Shown: positions 41,499-52,900, counted from the stretch's first letter. The stretch: 64,000 bases of DNA from Rhodothermus marinus DSM 4252 (GCF_000024845.1 NC_013501.1:686001-750000), one strand, 5' to 3'. The notes: generated from the sequence alone by a model not told the origin. A program made the numbers and translations.

Positions 41499-41792
41499 AT
41501 GTACGAGAAGCTGAAGGATTTCTGGAAGGCCGCGCCGGAAGGCTTCACCTTCCATCTGCTGCCCGGACAGGGACGCTACAAGTACTTTCTGGAAGGCAAG
41601 GGCTGCCGGCTGGGCGTACTCTTCGAGGACACGCTGAACGTGTACTACGAGTGGCTGACGGAAGACGGCGAGCCTGTGCCCTACGGGCCGGAGCTTCGCT
41701 ACAAGTGGATGCCCAAGCGCGACCTGGCGCGGCTGATTCTGGAAGGGGAGTGGGAGGTGACGGAGGCCCGTCCGGAGGCCGTACCCCTCTGA
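41499..41792 (+). CDS. Small conserved-looking protein of unknown function
   Basis: About 97 aa, soluble, aromatic-rich (MYEKLKDFWKAAPEGFTFHLLPGQGRYKYFLEGKGCRLGV). It has no signal peptide and no motif I recognise. The GTG at 41490 is an alternative start. Its promoter region carries a palindromic operator, which suggests regulated expression. The stop abuts the convergent smc stop with no gap. Confidence 0.65.
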   Translation: MYEKLKDFWKAAPEGFTFHLLPGQGRYKYFLEGKGCRLGVLFEDTLNVYYEWLTEDGEPVPYGPELRYKWMPKRDLARLILEGEWEVTEARPEAVPL

Positions 41793-44700
41793 TCAGCGTC
41801 CGGCCAGCTCGGCCGCTTCTTCGAGGCGGACGCTGACCAGCGTCGAAACGCCCGGCTCCTGCATCGTGACGCCGTAGAGCCGGTCCGACAGCTCCATCGT
41901 GCGCAGGTTGTGCGTGATGAGGATGAACTGGGTGTTTTCAGAAAAGCTGCGCAGCAGGCGCATGAAGCGCTCGACGTTGGCTTCGTCCAGCGGCGCGTCC
42001 ACTTCGTCGAGAATGCAGAACGGGCTGGGTTTGGTCAGATACAGCGCAAAAAGCAGGGCAATGGCCGTCAGGGCCTTTTCACCCCCGGAGAGCTGGGCGA
42101 GCGTGCTGGGACGCTTGCCGCGGGGACGCGCCAGAATCTCGATGGGCGACTCCAGCGGATCGTTCGGGTCGGCCAGCACGAGATCGGCCCGGGCGTCGCC
42201 GCCGAACAGTTCGCGGAACAGTTCCTGAAAGTTGCGACGGATCGTTTCGAAGGTCTCCAGAAAGCGGGCGGCGGCCGTCTGGTTGATCTCCTGAATGGTG
42301 GTTTCCAGCGTGGCCTCGGCCGATTCCAGATCCTGCTGCTGGGTCAGCAGAAAGTCGAGCCGTTCCTTTTCTTCTTGATACTGTTCGAGTGCCAGTTCGT
42401 TGACGGTGCCGAGGTTGGCCATCCGGCGGCGTAGCGTTTCGATCTGCTCCCGCGTTTGCTGCACGTCGAAGTCGGCCGGCGGTTCGGGCAGGCGGGAGGG
42501 ATCGTCCACGTCCAGATGTTCGCGGGCATGCTCGGCCAGGGCGGTCAGGCGCGTGCGCGTTTCGGCTAGTTGCACCTGATACTGACGTTCCTGCTGCTGC
42601 TCCTGCTCGTAGGCGCGGCGGAGGTCGCGCAGCTGACGCTCGGCGCGCTCGAAGGCCGTGCGGAGCGCGACGAGCTGCTGACGGAGCCGCTGCACTTCAG
42701 CCTCGGCAGGAGGCAGTTCGGCGCTGCGGGCGTTTCGCTCTGCTTCGATAGTCCGGCGTCGCTCCTGGTCCTGTGCCAGGCGCGTTGCCAGCTGCTTCTG
42801 CTGCTGCGCGCGTTCCTGCTGGCGACGCTGGAGACCTTCCAGCCGCTGGCGAAGCTGTTGCTGCTCGCGTCGGAGGTTGTCCAGCCGGTTGCGCGTTTCG
42901 GCCGCCTGCAATTGCACCTGGTTCAGCTGCTCCATGGTGGCCCGGTAGTCGGCTTCTGCCTGCTGAAGGGCGGCTTCGGCCTCCTGCAGCGCACGCTGGC
43001 GCTCGGCCACCGTCTGCTCGGCTTCCATCAGCGTTTGCCGGAGCGTCTGCAGTTCGGCCGCAAGGGTCGCCTGTGCTTCGTCCAGTTGCGTCCGGCGGGT
43101 TTTCAGGGCTTCGAGGCGCTGGCGAAGCGACTCGCGCGTGGCCTCGTGGCGGGTGGCCTGTTGCTCCAGCGTGCGCAGCGCCTGCTCGGCCTCGCGCAGG
43201 GCCTGCCGCCGGGTGTCGAAGGGAAGCGCCTGCAGTTGCTGTTCCAGCGTGGCGCGCTCGTCGCGCAGGCGGGCGATCTCCGTTTCCAGCGAGGCGGCCT
43301 CGGTCTGAAGGGCGTTCAGTCGCTCGCGACGGTCGAGGCGGCCGCTGAGGGGCGAGCGCGGCGCCTGCATGCTGCCGCCGTGCCACCAGTTCCGGCTGTC
43401 GATCCACTCGCCCTGTGGCGTGAAGAAGCGGGTCGGCGCCGAAGTGCTCCGGGCCAGACGGCGGGCCGTCTCTAGGTCATCGACCAGATAGGCGTCGTGC
43501 AACAGTGAGGCGGCCAGCGGTCGCAGTTCGGGACGGGCCAGCCGCACGTGATCGAGAAGGGGACGGGCGTCGGGGATCTCGGGTGGATCGTTCGGAGGCG
43601 TCAACCCGTCCAGCACGATGAAGGTGGCCCGGCCTTTTTCCGCCTCGCGGAGCAACCGGAGTGCCTGTCGGGCTTCCTCTTCGGTAGCCACGACGATCCA
43701 GGCGGCCCGCTCGCCGAGCGCCGTGTCGAGGGCCGGTTGCAGCTCGGGCGCGATGCCGAGCAGGTCGGCCACGGTCTGCAGCGGTGCTTCCGTCCAGCCT
43801 GAGGTGCGAGCCAGGAAGGGGACGGCCTCCGGAAAGTCCTCGTAGGCCGTGAGCACCTGTTCTAGCAATCGCGCTTCGGCCTGCACGGCCTCCAGCCGCC
43901 GTTCCCGTCGGTGCAGCGCTTCGTTGCGGGCGGCGATCTCCTGACGCAACGCCTGTCGGCGGGCCTCCAGCGCTTCGATTTCCTTCCGAAGCCGTTCGCA
44001 CGTCTGGCGCGCGGTCTTGCGTTTCCGGAGGGTTTCTTCCTGCTCGGTTTCGAGCGTCTGCAGCTGCGCGTCGAGCGTCTTCTGTTCGGCGTCGAGGCGT
44101 TCGCGTTCCTGTTCCAGCAGTTCGCGCCGGTTGCTCTGGCGGTCGAGCTGGCGGCGCGCTTCGTGCAGGGTCTGTTCGGCCTGTTGCAGCAGGCGACGGG
44201 CTTCGCGGACGCGCTCTCGCTGCTGCTCCAGCGCGTGCTGGGCGGCGTCTCGGGCCTCCAGGGCCTGGCGCAGGGCGGCCTCGGCCGCTTCGTGCCGGGG
44301 CATGGCTTCCCGGACGGCCGTCTCGGCGGCTTCCAGCGCCTGCCGCAGGCGCTGTTCCTGGTGTTCGGCCTCTTTCGCTTCGCGCTGCAGCCGTTCCTGT
44401 TCGCTTCGGGCGGCCTGCAGGCGCTCGTCCAGCAGGCGGCCTTCGCTATCGAGCGCCTGCAGGCGATTCTGGAGCGCGTGCAGGCGTTCCTGCGCGGCCT
44501 CCAGCGCCGTTTCGGTCTGCGTGAGCTGCTGCTGCAGTTCGGTCTGTTCCGCTTCGAGCGTTTCGTAGCGGGTGCGGGCTTCGCGCAGGCGCGTCTGCAC
44601 CTCGTCCAGCAGAGCTTCGAGCGCGTCGGCTTGTTCGCGCAGCCGGTCGTAGTCGTGGCGCAGGAGCGCCTGTTCGAGCGCGCGCAGTTCGTCGCGGTAG

Positions 44701-45350
44701 CGGCGGAAACGTTCGGCGCGGTCGGCCTGGCGTTTGAGCGTATCGACCTGGCGCCGGACCTCTTCGATCAGGTCGCGCAGGCGGGTCAGGTCGCCGCGCG
44801 TGGCGTCGAGCTTACGGAGCGTCTGCGTGCGGCGCAGCTTGTAGCGGGTGATTCCGGCCGCCTCCTCGAAAAGATGACGTCGGTCCTGGGCATTGTCCGA
44901 GAGGATGTCCTCGATCATTTTCAGCTCGATGACCGAGTAGGCGCCGGCCCCCATGCCTGTATCCATGAACAGCTCCTGGATGTCGCGCAGGCGGCAGGGG
45001 GTGCCGTTGAGCAGGTACTCGGACTCGCCGGAGCGGTAGAGGCGGCGGCCGATGGTGACTTCGCTGTAGTGGAGCGGCAGGATGCCCCGCGTGTTTTCGA
45101 TGGTCAGCAGTACCTCGGCCATGCCGACGGGGCGGCGGCGGGCCGTGCCGTTGAAGATCACGTGCTCCATGCGTTCGGAGCGGAGCACGCGGGCACGCTG
45201 CTCGCCGATGACCCAGCGGACGGCATCGACCAGGTTCGACTTGCCGCAGCCGTTGGGGCCGACGATGGCCGTGATACCGGGATCGAAGTGCAGGACCGTC
45301 CGGTCCGCGAAACTCTTGAAGCCTTGCAGTTCGAGCTTGCTCAGGTACAT
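41793..45350 (-). CDS. smc: Chromosome segregation protein SMC
   Basis: About 1185 aa, the normal SMC length. The N-terminal ATPase half has Walker A GPNGCGKSNLVDAVRWVIGE (about residues 32-51). A first coiled coil (about 170-500) leads to the hinge (about 515-670, with ADLLGIAPELQPALDTALGE), then the second coiled coil (about 675-1010). The C-terminal half carries the ABC signature LSGGEKALTAIALLFALY and Walker B FCILDEVDAPLDEANV. SMC homodimers with ScpAB extrude DNA loops to organise and separate chromosomes. ATG 45350 gives the standard MYLSKLELQGFKSFAD start; the frame is open to 45404. Confidence 0.97.
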   Translation of the reverse strand: MYLSKLELQGFKSFADRTVLHFDPGITAIVGPNGCGKSNLVDAVRWVIGEQRARVLRSERMEHVIFNGTARRRPVGMAEVLLTIENTRGILPLHYSEVTIGRRLYRSGESEYLLNGTPCRLRDIQELFMDTGMGAGAYSVIELKMIEDILSDNAQDRRHLFEEAAGITRYKLRRTQTLRKLDATRGDLTRLRDLIEEVRRQVDTLKRQADRAERFRRYRDELRALEQALLRHDYDRLREQADALEALLDEVQTRLREARTRYETLEAEQTELQQQLTQTETALEAAQERLHALQNRLQALDSEGRLLDERLQAARSEQERLQREAKEAEHQEQRLRQALEAAETAVREAMPRHEAAEAALRQALEARDAAQHALEQQRERVREARRLLQQAEQTLHEARRQLDRQSNRRELLEQERERLDAEQKTLDAQLQTLETEQEETLRKRKTARQTCERLRKEIEALEARRQALRQEIAARNEALHRRERRLEAVQAEARLLEQVLTAYEDFPEAVPFLARTSGWTEAPLQTVADLLGIAPELQPALDTALGERAAWIVVATEEEARQALRLLREAEKGRATFIVLDGLTPPNDPPEIPDARPLLDHVRLARPELRPLAASLLHDAYLVDDLETARRLARSTSAPTRFFTPQGEWIDSRNWWHGGSMQAPRSPLSGRLDRRERLNALQTEAASLETEIARLRDERATLEQQLQALPFDTRRQALREAEQALRTLEQQATRHEATRESLRQRLEALKTRRTQLDEAQATLAAELQTLRQTLMEAEQTVAERQRALQEAEAALQQAEADYRATMEQLNQVQLQAAETRNRLDNLRREQQQLRQRLEGLQRRQQERAQQQKQLATRLAQDQERRRTIEAERNARSAELPPAEAEVQRLRQQLVALRTAFERAERQLRDLRRAYEQEQQQERQYQVQLAETRTRLTALAEHAREHLDVDDPSRLPEPPADFDVQQTREQIETLRRRMANLGTVNELALEQYQEEKERLDFLLTQQQDLESAEATLETTIQEINQTAAARFLETFETIRRNFQELFRELFGGDARADLVLADPNDPLESPIEILARPRGKRPSTLAQLSGGEKALTAIALLFALYLTKPSPFCILDEVDAPLDEANVERFMRLLRSFSENTQFILITHNLRTMELSDRLYGVTMQEPGVSTLVSVRLEEAAELAGR

Positions 45351-45616
45351 GGCCGTCCCCACCTTCAGGCCGCCCAAGATAAGACGGTTCAGGAAGGGGA
45401 GCAAGCCAATCGGCGCAAAGCATTGGTGAGCCTTGTTTTTCTACGAAAATGATAATACCTTAATCTCGAACCATCTTGCGTTAGCTGTGCCGCATTCGAA
45501 TTTCCAAAAGCTTTGATGGGGAATGTCGGCGGGACGGAACTGGTCGTTTCAGGTACGCGGCTGTTTTGTTTTAAATTCTGAAGAACAGGCGGTAATCCTC
45601 TTGCACTTCGTTGCTC
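45351..45616. other. Divergent spacer between smc and the RND operon
   Basis: These 266 bp are AT-rich relative to the neighbours and must hold the promoters of smc and of the efflux operon. I see short T-rich tracts (for example TTTTGTTTTAAATTCTG near 45570) that could form a Bacteroidota-type promoter, but no confident pair of elements. No small gene or RNA is evident. Confidence 0.4.
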
Positions 45617-46894
45617 ATGAACCGGGGCCTTTCTGAGACGAGAGAGAGGACGGCCGGGCGGCGCGTCCGGAGCTGGCACGTGGCGGCGCTGGTGCTCGTG
45701 CTGGCCGTCGGCGGTTTGCTGCTCTATGCGTTCTGGCCGGTGCTTACCGGCCGTGAGGAGGTCACGCGTCCCGAGGACGTGCAGGCCTCGGCGCCGCCGG
45801 TGGCCGTCGAGGCCGTGGTGGTGCAGCCGGTGGACTTCCCGCTGCGGGCCGAGGCGACCGGTACGCTGGCGCCCTGGCGCCAGACCGAAATCAGCGCCGA
45901 GATCAGCGGGCGTGTCGTGGAACGCCGCGTGGAAGAGGGAGATCGGGTGGCGGCCGGGCAGGTGCTTGTGGTGCTCGATGATGAGGAGGCGCGGCTGGCG
46001 CTGGCCGAGGCCGAGGCGGCCCTGCTGAAGGCCCGCAGCGAGTATGCCGTCCAGCTCAGTCAGAGCGGGGCGGCCGGGATCGACTCGACGCGGCTGGCCG
46101 AAGCGCGGCGGGCCTGGCAGGCCGCGCAGGAAGCCTATGCGCGGGGGGAGATTGACGAGGCGGCGCTGGACGAGGCGCGGCAGCGCTATGAGGCGTTGCT
46201 GTTGCTCTCCGGCGCACAGCGGGAGGCCGTGCGCCGCGTGGTGACCGGTCTGGCCGAGGCCGAACAGCGCGTGGCACGGGCCCGGCTCCAGCTCAACCGC
46301 ACGCGCATCCGGGCGCCGTTTGCCGGGCGCGTGGCCGACCTGCAGGTAGAGGTCGGTCGGCATGTGAGTCCCGGCCAGGTGCTGATGCAACTCTTGGACG
46401 ACCGCCGCATGAAGGTGGAAGTCGATGTGCTGGAGGCCGATCTGGTGCATATCCGTCCGGGCGCTTCGGCCTGGGTGCGGCTCCCGGCGCTTGGCGATAC
46501 GGTGGTGGCGGGCGTCGTGCACACGGTTAATCCCCGCATCGACCCGAAGACCGGGGCCGGACGCGTGACCGTGGCCGTGCCGAATCCGGAAGGACGCCTG
46601 CTGGCCGGCATGTTTGCCTACGTGGCGCTGGAGACGCGCACGCTGCCCGACCGGCTGGTCGTGCCGGCCGAGGCCGTACTCGTGCGCCAGGGACGCGATC
46701 TGGTCTTTGTGATTCGCAACGGACGGGCGCAGTGGACCTACGTGACGACCGGGCCGCGCTCGGGGGATCACGTGGTGCTGCTCGATGGCGTGGCGCCGGG
46801 CGATACGGTGGCCGTCAGCGGCCATCATGCGCTGGCGCACGATGCGCCCGTCGAGGTGACGGCCGTGCATCCGGCCTTCGAGGTGAACGACTGA
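45617..46894 (+). CDS. RND efflux periplasmic adaptor (HlyD/MFP family)
   Basis: About 425 aa. A membrane anchor (about residues 20-40) precedes the adaptor domains. The lipoyl/barrel-sandwich half is WRQTEISAEISGRVVERRVEEGDRVAAGQVLVVLDDEEA. An alpha-helical hairpin (about 120-215) is followed by the second lipoyl half (TRIRAPFAGRVADLQVEVGRHVSPGQVLMQLLDD), a beta barrel and the membrane-proximal domain. It links the inner-membrane RND pumps encoded next to an outer-membrane channel; no TolC-type gene is in the operon. ATG 45617 is preferred over the upstream TTG 45611. The first pump gene begins 14 bp after the stop. Confidence 0.93.
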   Translation: MNRGLSETRERTAGRRVRSWHVAALVLVLAVGGLLLYAFWPVLTGREEVTRPEDVQASAPPVAVEAVVVQPVDFPLRAEATGTLAPWRQTEISAEISGRVVERRVEEGDRVAAGQVLVVLDDEEARLALAEAEAALLKARSEYAVQLSQSGAAGIDSTRLAEARRAWQAAQEAYARGEIDEAALDEARQRYEALLLLSGAQREAVRRVVTGLAEAEQRVARARLQLNRTRIRAPFAGRVADLQVEVGRHVSPGQVLMQLLDDRRMKVEVDVLEADLVHIRPGASAWVRLPALGDTVVAGVVHTVNPRIDPKTGAGRVTVAVPNPEGRLLAGMFAYVALETRTLPDRLVVPAEAVLVRQGRDLVFVIRNGRAQWTYVTTGPRSGDHVVLLDGVAPGDTVAVSGHHALAHDAPVEVTAVHPAFEVND

Positions 46895-46908
46895 AACGGT
46901 CAGGATCC

Positions 46909-49900
46909 ATGCGCGCGCTGGTTGGCTGGTGCCTGCGGCGTCCGGTGGCCGTCACGGCCTGGAGCCTGCTCGCACTCGGGCTGGCGGCGATCGCCTACGT
47001 GCGGCTGCCGGTGGCGCTTTTGCCCGAGCTGCGCTATCCGGCGCTGGCGGTCTGGACGGCCTATCCCGACGTGCCGCCCGAACGTGTGGAGCGGGCCGTG
47101 ACCGAACGCGTCGAGGCGGCCGTGGCCGGCGTGGAGGGGGTCGTGGAGGTAACGGGCCGTAGCCTGCTGGGCGGCAGCCTGGTCGTGCTTCGCTTCGGGT
47201 GGAACACGGATCTGAACCTGGCGCTGCTGAACGTCCGTGAGCAGCTCGACCAGCTCGGCGATGCGCTGCCCGACGAGGCCGAGCGTCCGGTGGTGCTCCG
47301 GCTCGACCCGAGCGACCGACCCATCATGCTGCTGGCGCTCCGGCAGGCCCTGCCGCGCGACACGCTCCGACGCGTGGCCGCCGGGGAAAGCTTCCAGGAT
47401 CTGGTCGCGCTCAAGCGACTGGCCCGCGATGTGGTGGCGCGGCGGCTGGAGCAGCTCGAAGGTGTGGCCCGCGTGCGCGTCACCGGCGGCTACGAGCCCG
47501 AAGTCGAGGTGCGGCTCGACCCGGAGCGACTGATTCGGTACGGGCTCACCGTGGCTCAGATTGAGCAGCGCCTGCGGGCGGCCAACGCCACGCTGCCGGG
47601 AGGCCTGATCCGTCGCGGACCCTTCCGCTACGCCGTCGAGGTCAGCGGGGCCTTTACGGAGCCGGCCGACGTGGCCGAAACGATTGTGGGCTATGCGGGA
47701 CGCACCCCGCTGCGGCTGGCCGACGTGGCCGAGGTGCGGCCGGGCGTGGCCGAGCGTCGCGGACTGGTGCGCTTCGACGGCGAAGAAGCGCTGCTCCTGC
47801 TGGTGGAGCGGGCCGCCGACGCCAACACGGTCGTCGCCGCACGCCAGGTGCGCCGTACGCTGCGCGAACTGGAAGCCGAGGTGCCGGGCGTCCGGCTCGA
47901 CGTGGTCGTGGACGAGAGCCTGTTCATCCGGCAGGCGATCGCCGGGGTGCAGCAGGCCGTGCTGCTGGGCGGTGTGCTGGCGCTCGTGGTGCTGCTGGTC
48001 TTCCTGCGCCGGCCGCGCGTGCTGCTGGCCGTGGCGGTGGCCGTGCCGCTGTCGCTGGCACTCACGCTGATCGCGTTCGAGGTGGCCGACATCACGCTGA
48101 ACCTGCTCTCGCTGAGCGGACTGGCGCTGGGCGTGGGTATGCTCGTGGACAACGCGATCGTGGTCACCGAAAACATCGCCCGATTGCGGGAGCAGGGCTA
48201 CGCTCCACTGGATGCCGCCCGCGAGGGGACCGTCGAGGTCGCCGCGGCCATCACGGCCAGCACGCTGACAACCATTGCGGTTTTCGGGCCGCTGGCGTTC
48301 GTCGAAGGACTGGCCGGGCGACTCTTCCGGGATCAGGCGCTGGCCGTGGTCTTTTCGCTGCTGGCCTCGCTGGTGGTGGCGCTTACCGTGGTACCCGTAC
48401 TGGCTTCGCGGGATCGCCGGTCGGGTCGTCTGGAGCCATTCGGCACGCGCTGGCTGCTGGTGCACTACGAAGCGCTGCTCCGGCGCGCACTGCGTCGGCG
48501 CGGGTTGGTGGTGCTCCTGACGCTTCTTGCCCTGGCCGGGGCGGCCCTGATTGCCTGGCACCTGCCCCGCCAGGTGATGCCACACGCCGACCTGAAGCGC
48601 CTGACGGTCCATCTGAGCGCGCCGCCCGGCACCGACCTGCCGCAGCTCAGCCGCTGGGCAGCGCAGATCGAAACCGCAGCCCTGCGCCTGCCTGCCGTGC
48701 AGCACGTGCTGGCCGACCTGGGCGAGCGCGACGAGGCACGGCTCGACCTGGATCCGCGTCCGCCCTACGAGGGCACGCTGACCGTATTGCTTGACGAGCG
48801 GGCCCGCTCGGAAACGGTCGCCGGGCAGCTCCGCCGGATGCCGATGCCCCCGGCGCTGACCGTCGAGGTCCTGCTCGAACGCACGCAACTGGAAGCGTTG
48901 CTGGCCCGTGGCGAGGCCGATCTGTGGCTGGACCTGCAGGCGGATCTGCGGGCCGAAGCGGAGGCGGCGGCCGATCAGGTATTGCCGCAATTGCGTCGGG
49001 AGCCGGCGCTGGTCAACGTGCGGCGGGCCTTTGCCGAAGAAGTGCCCGGCTACGCGCTGCACTTCCGGCGCGACGTGATGGCCCGCTTCGGCGTGGACGC
49101 GCGCCAGCTGGCCGACTGGCTGGCGGCGGCCGCCCGCGGCCTGGAAGCGACGGCGCTGCAGACTGTCAACGAGACGATTCCCATTCGCCTGCGTCTGCCC
49201 GAAGCGCAGGCGCTGCAGCGTCTGCTGCAGACGGAGATCCCCACGGCGCAGGGGCTCAAGCCGATCGGCCTGTTCGTCGAGGCGCGTCCGGTCTCGCTCC
49301 CCGCCTCGCTGCTGCGGGCGGGTCAGGCACCCGTCGTGCGCCTGCTGGCCGACGTGGCGCCGGGGGCCGATCTGGCCGCCGCCCGCGATGCGCTGGCGCG
49401 GGCCCTGGAGGTGCTCCCGCCGGGCGTGCGTGGCACCATCGGCGGGGCTACCGATGCCTTTCGGGAGGGGCTGCGCGGCGCCGCCTGGAGCCTGCTCTTG
49501 AGCCTGCTGCTGGTGTTTCTGATCCTGGCGGCCCAGTTCGAAAGCCTGCGCCAGCCGCTGATCATTCTCTTTACCGTGCCGCTGGCCACGATCGGCGTCG
49601 TGCTCACGCTGACGCTGACCGGCCAGTCGGTCAACCTGATGAGCCTGACCGGCCTGGTGGTGCTCGTCGGGATCGTCGTGAACGACGCGATCATCAAGGT
49701 GGACTTCATCAACCGGCGTCGGGCCGAGGGCATGCCGCTGCTTGAGGCGATCGAAGCGGCCGGACGCGACCGCCTGCGCCCGATTCTGATGACCACGGTC
49801 ACGACCGTGCTGGGTCTGCTGCCGCTGGCGCTCGGGCTGGGGGCCGGGGCTGCGTTGCAGCAGCCGCTGGCCATTACGATCATTGGCGGACTCACCAGCG

Positions 49901-49974
49901 CCACGCTGCTGACGCTGATCGTGGTCCCGGTACTCTACGTGCTCGTGGCTGGAAGCGAGCGGCGAACCCTATGA
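46909..49974 (+). CDS. RND efflux pump, first of two
   Basis: About 1021 aa with the 12-helix RND layout: helix 1 near residues 10-30, a large periplasmic porter domain, helices 2-6 (about 330-520), the second porter domain, and helices 8-12 at the end. In helix 4, where AcrB has the proton-relay pair Asp-Asp, this protein has GMLVDNAIVVTEN (Asp-Asn). In helix 10, VVNDAII replaces the Lys-Asn of AcrB. The pump is HAE-1-like rather than CusA-like. The substrate is unknown; hydrophobic compounds are likely. The stop overlaps the next pump's ATG (ATGA), so the two are coupled and may form a heteromeric pump as in MdtBC. Confidence 0.92.
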   Translation: MRALVGWCLRRPVAVTAWSLLALGLAAIAYVRLPVALLPELRYPALAVWTAYPDVPPERVERAVTERVEAAVAGVEGVVEVTGRSLLGGSLVVLRFGWNTDLNLALLNVREQLDQLGDALPDEAERPVVLRLDPSDRPIMLLALRQALPRDTLRRVAAGESFQDLVALKRLARDVVARRLEQLEGVARVRVTGGYEPEVEVRLDPERLIRYGLTVAQIEQRLRAANATLPGGLIRRGPFRYAVEVSGAFTEPADVAETIVGYAGRTPLRLADVAEVRPGVAERRGLVRFDGEEALLLLVERAADANTVVAARQVRRTLRELEAEVPGVRLDVVVDESLFIRQAIAGVQQAVLLGGVLALVVLLVFLRRPRVLLAVAVAVPLSLALTLIAFEVADITLNLLSLSGLALGVGMLVDNAIVVTENIARLREQGYAPLDAAREGTVEVAAAITASTLTTIAVFGPLAFVEGLAGRLFRDQALAVVFSLLASLVVALTVVPVLASRDRRSGRLEPFGTRWLLVHYEALLRRALRRRGLVVLLTLLALAGAALIAWHLPRQVMPHADLKRLTVHLSAPPGTDLPQLSRWAAQIETAALRLPAVQHVLADLGERDEARLDLDPRPPYEGTLTVLLDERARSETVAGQLRRMPMPPALTVEVLLERTQLEALLARGEADLWLDLQADLRAEAEAAADQVLPQLRREPALVNVRRAFAEEVPGYALHFRRDVMARFGVDARQLADWLAAAARGLEATALQTVNETIPIRLRLPEAQALQRLLQTEIPTAQGLKPIGLFVEARPVSLPASLLRAGQAPVVRLLADVAPGADLAAARDALARALEVLPPGVRGTIGGATDAFREGLRGAAWSLLLSLLLVFLILAAQFESLRQPLIILFTVPLATIGVVLTLTLTGQSVNLMSLTGLVVLVGIVVNDAIIKVDFINRRRAEGMPLLEAIEAAGRDRLRPILMTTVTTVLGLLPLALGLGAGAALQQPLAITIIGGLTSATLLTLIVVPVLYVLVAGSERRTL

Positions 49975-52900
49975 ACGCGCGGCCAACATCCGGCGGATGG
50001 GCGGGATGGCTGCGCCGTCCCGTGGCGATCCTGTCGTGGGCGACGGCCCTGCTGCTGGCCGGGCTGTGGGTGGGGCGTCAGATTCCGATCGAGTGGGTGC
50101 CGCGGGTGGAGCTGGCCGAAGTGCACGTTGCTGCCTACTGGCCGGGCGCGGCACCCCGACAGGTCGAGCAATACGTGACGGCACCCATCGAACGGGCCGT
50201 GCAGCGCGTGCCCGGCACGGTACACGTCGAGAGCCTGTCGGAAGAGGGGCGCGCGACCATCATCCTGCAGGTGGCGCCGGACGTGCCGCTGGGACCCTAC
50301 GTGGCGCAGGTGCGTGAAGAACTGGCCCGGCTGCGAAACGTGCTGCCCGACCGGGTGGTGCCCCAGCTCACGCGGGCCGTGCCCGAGCAATTGCGCGAGC
50401 AGCAGGGCTTTCTGACGCTGCAGCTTGTGGGACCGCTTGAGCCCGAAGCGCTGCGCCGGCTGGCCGACGAGCTGGTAGCCCCGCGCCTGCGGAGCGTACC
50501 CGGCGTGGCCTTTGTGCGGGTGGCCGGCGGGCGCGAGCGGGAACTGCTCATCACGCTGGATCCGGATCGGCTGGAAGCCTATGGCCTGGCTCCGGTCCGC
50601 GTGCAGCAACAACTGATCGACGCGCTGCGCGATCGGAGCTACGGCCGCTGGCAGACCGGTCGGAACTCCTGGCTGCTCTTCACCCCGCCCGAGACCGATC
50701 TGGACGCCATTCGCAACCTGGTCTTGCATCAAGCCGGACCCGACGCCGCGCCGTTCCGCCTGCGCGATGTGGCCCGCATTCGACTGGGACCGGCTCCGGC
50801 CCGCTCGATCAGCCGCGTGGACGGCCAGCCGGTGGTGACGCTGTCGATCGATCGAAAGCCGGGCAGCCACCTGCTGACGGTGGCCGAGGCCGTGCACGCG
50901 ACCGTCGAACGGCTGCGCGCCGAGCTGCCCGAAGGCGTGCGGCTGCTGGTGGTGCTGGATCGCAGTGAGGATGTGCGCAAACAACTGCGGGACCTGATGG
51001 TGCGGGGCGGGCTGGGGTTTGCGCTGCTCGTGCTGGTGCTGCTGGCATTGCTGCAGAGCGTGCGGGCCTGCGTGGCCGTGCTCTTCAGCGTGGGCGTGGC
51101 GGTGGCCGTGGCGCTGCTGCTGTTCCGGCCGCTGGGGCTGACGCTGAACCTGATCACGCTGGCAGGCATGGCACTGGTGGCCGGGCTGCTGGTGGACAAC
51201 AGCGTGGTGGTGGTCGAACAACTCCTGGTCCAACGGCAACGGCTGCGTGTCCGGGGGCTCCAGGGACTGGCACTTGATGCCGAAGCGACGCGCCGGGCGT
51301 TGCAGACCGTCTGGCTGCCGCTGCTGGGCGGCACGCTCACCACCATGGTCGTGGCATTGCCGCTCGTGTACCTGAGCGGGGAGCTGCGCACGCTGTTTCT
51401 GCCCTTCGGCGTGCTGGTGGCCTTCACGCTGGGCGCTTCGCTGCTCAGCGCCGTGCTGATCGTGCCCGTGCTGGGCCGTTTTCTGCCCACGCCTCCGCCG
51501 GTGCCGGTGCGCCAGCGTCGCCGCCTGCGCCGGTTGATTGCACTTCCCTACTGGCTGGCCGCCCGCTGGCCGCGTCTGACGCTGCTTGTGCTGTTTCTGG
51601 CCGTGGGCATTCCGCTCTGGATGCTGCCCGATACGTGGAAGCTGCCGGACGAAGACGAGCAGGAAGTCGTCGAAGACACAGCGTGGCAGCTCGCAAAGGA
51701 GCGGCTGGCCCGCCTGTACAACGCCACGCTGGGGCACGATCGCGTGCAGGAGGTGCGCCGGCTTGTGGAGCCGTTGCTGGGCGGCGTGCTGCTGCCTTTC
51801 TTCCAGAAAACCACTTTCGGACGGCGCTGGCACTTCGAAGTCCGGCCCGAGGTGTACGTCTACATGGCCTTTCCGCCGGGTACCCCGATCGGACGGGCCG
51901 ATACGCTGATGCGGCGCTTCGAAGCCGTGGCGCTGGCTTCACCGTCGGTCGCCCGCACCGTGGCGCAGATCACCGAGCAGGTAGCCTACCTGCGCGTGCG
52001 CTTCACGGAGGCCTCGCTGCGCACCATCGAACCCTACCTGGTTCGCGAGCGGCTCATCCAGCAGGCCGTCCAGCTGGCCGGACTGCGCTACCTGTCGGTG
52101 AGCGGTCTGCTTGAACAGGGATACTACAGCGGCAGCGGTGTGAACATTTCCGAATTTCGGATTGCCGCCTACGGGCCCAGCTACGAAGACCTGGAAGCGC
52201 TCTGCGAGCGGCTGGCGCAACGTCTGAAAGCGGCCACGCCCCGGGTGGCGGCCGTCAACTACAACGTGGACCGCTACGGCCGGCCCGACGCCCGCGAAGT
52301 GCTGCAATTCCGGTGGACGCCCGAGGCGCAACTGCGCACCGGCCTGACGGCGGGCGATCTGGCCGCCGCGCTGCGGCCCGTCTTCAACACGCGTTTTCCG
52401 TTCTTCCGGGCGCCTGTGGCCGACGAACCCTACCTGCCCGTTCGCATCGAAGTGGCCGGCGCCGAGCAGATCGACGTGGCGCGGCTGATCACACAGCCGC
52501 TGCCCGTGACCGATAGCGTGCAGGTGCAACTGGCCGCGCTGGCCCCGCCGGAGATCGTGCCCACGCCCTCGGCCATCGAGCGCTTCGACCAGCAGTACCG
52601 GCGCTACATCAGCGTGGACTTCCGGGGACCATGGCGGCTGGGCGACCGCGTCATCCGCCAGGTGGTCGAATCGATGCCGCTGCCGCCGGGCTACCGCCTG
52701 CAGTATCCCACCTACGCCATCTTCGGCGAACGCGAACTCAAACGCACGGCCGGCTGGATGCTGCCCATCACGATTGCGCTGGTATTTCTGATTGCGGCCA
52801 TGGTGTTCGAGTCGTGGCGGCTGCCTCTCGTCATGCTGCTGAGCCTGCCCATGGCCGCCCTGGGCGTGGCGGTCGGCTTCCTATGGAGCGGGGCGAACTT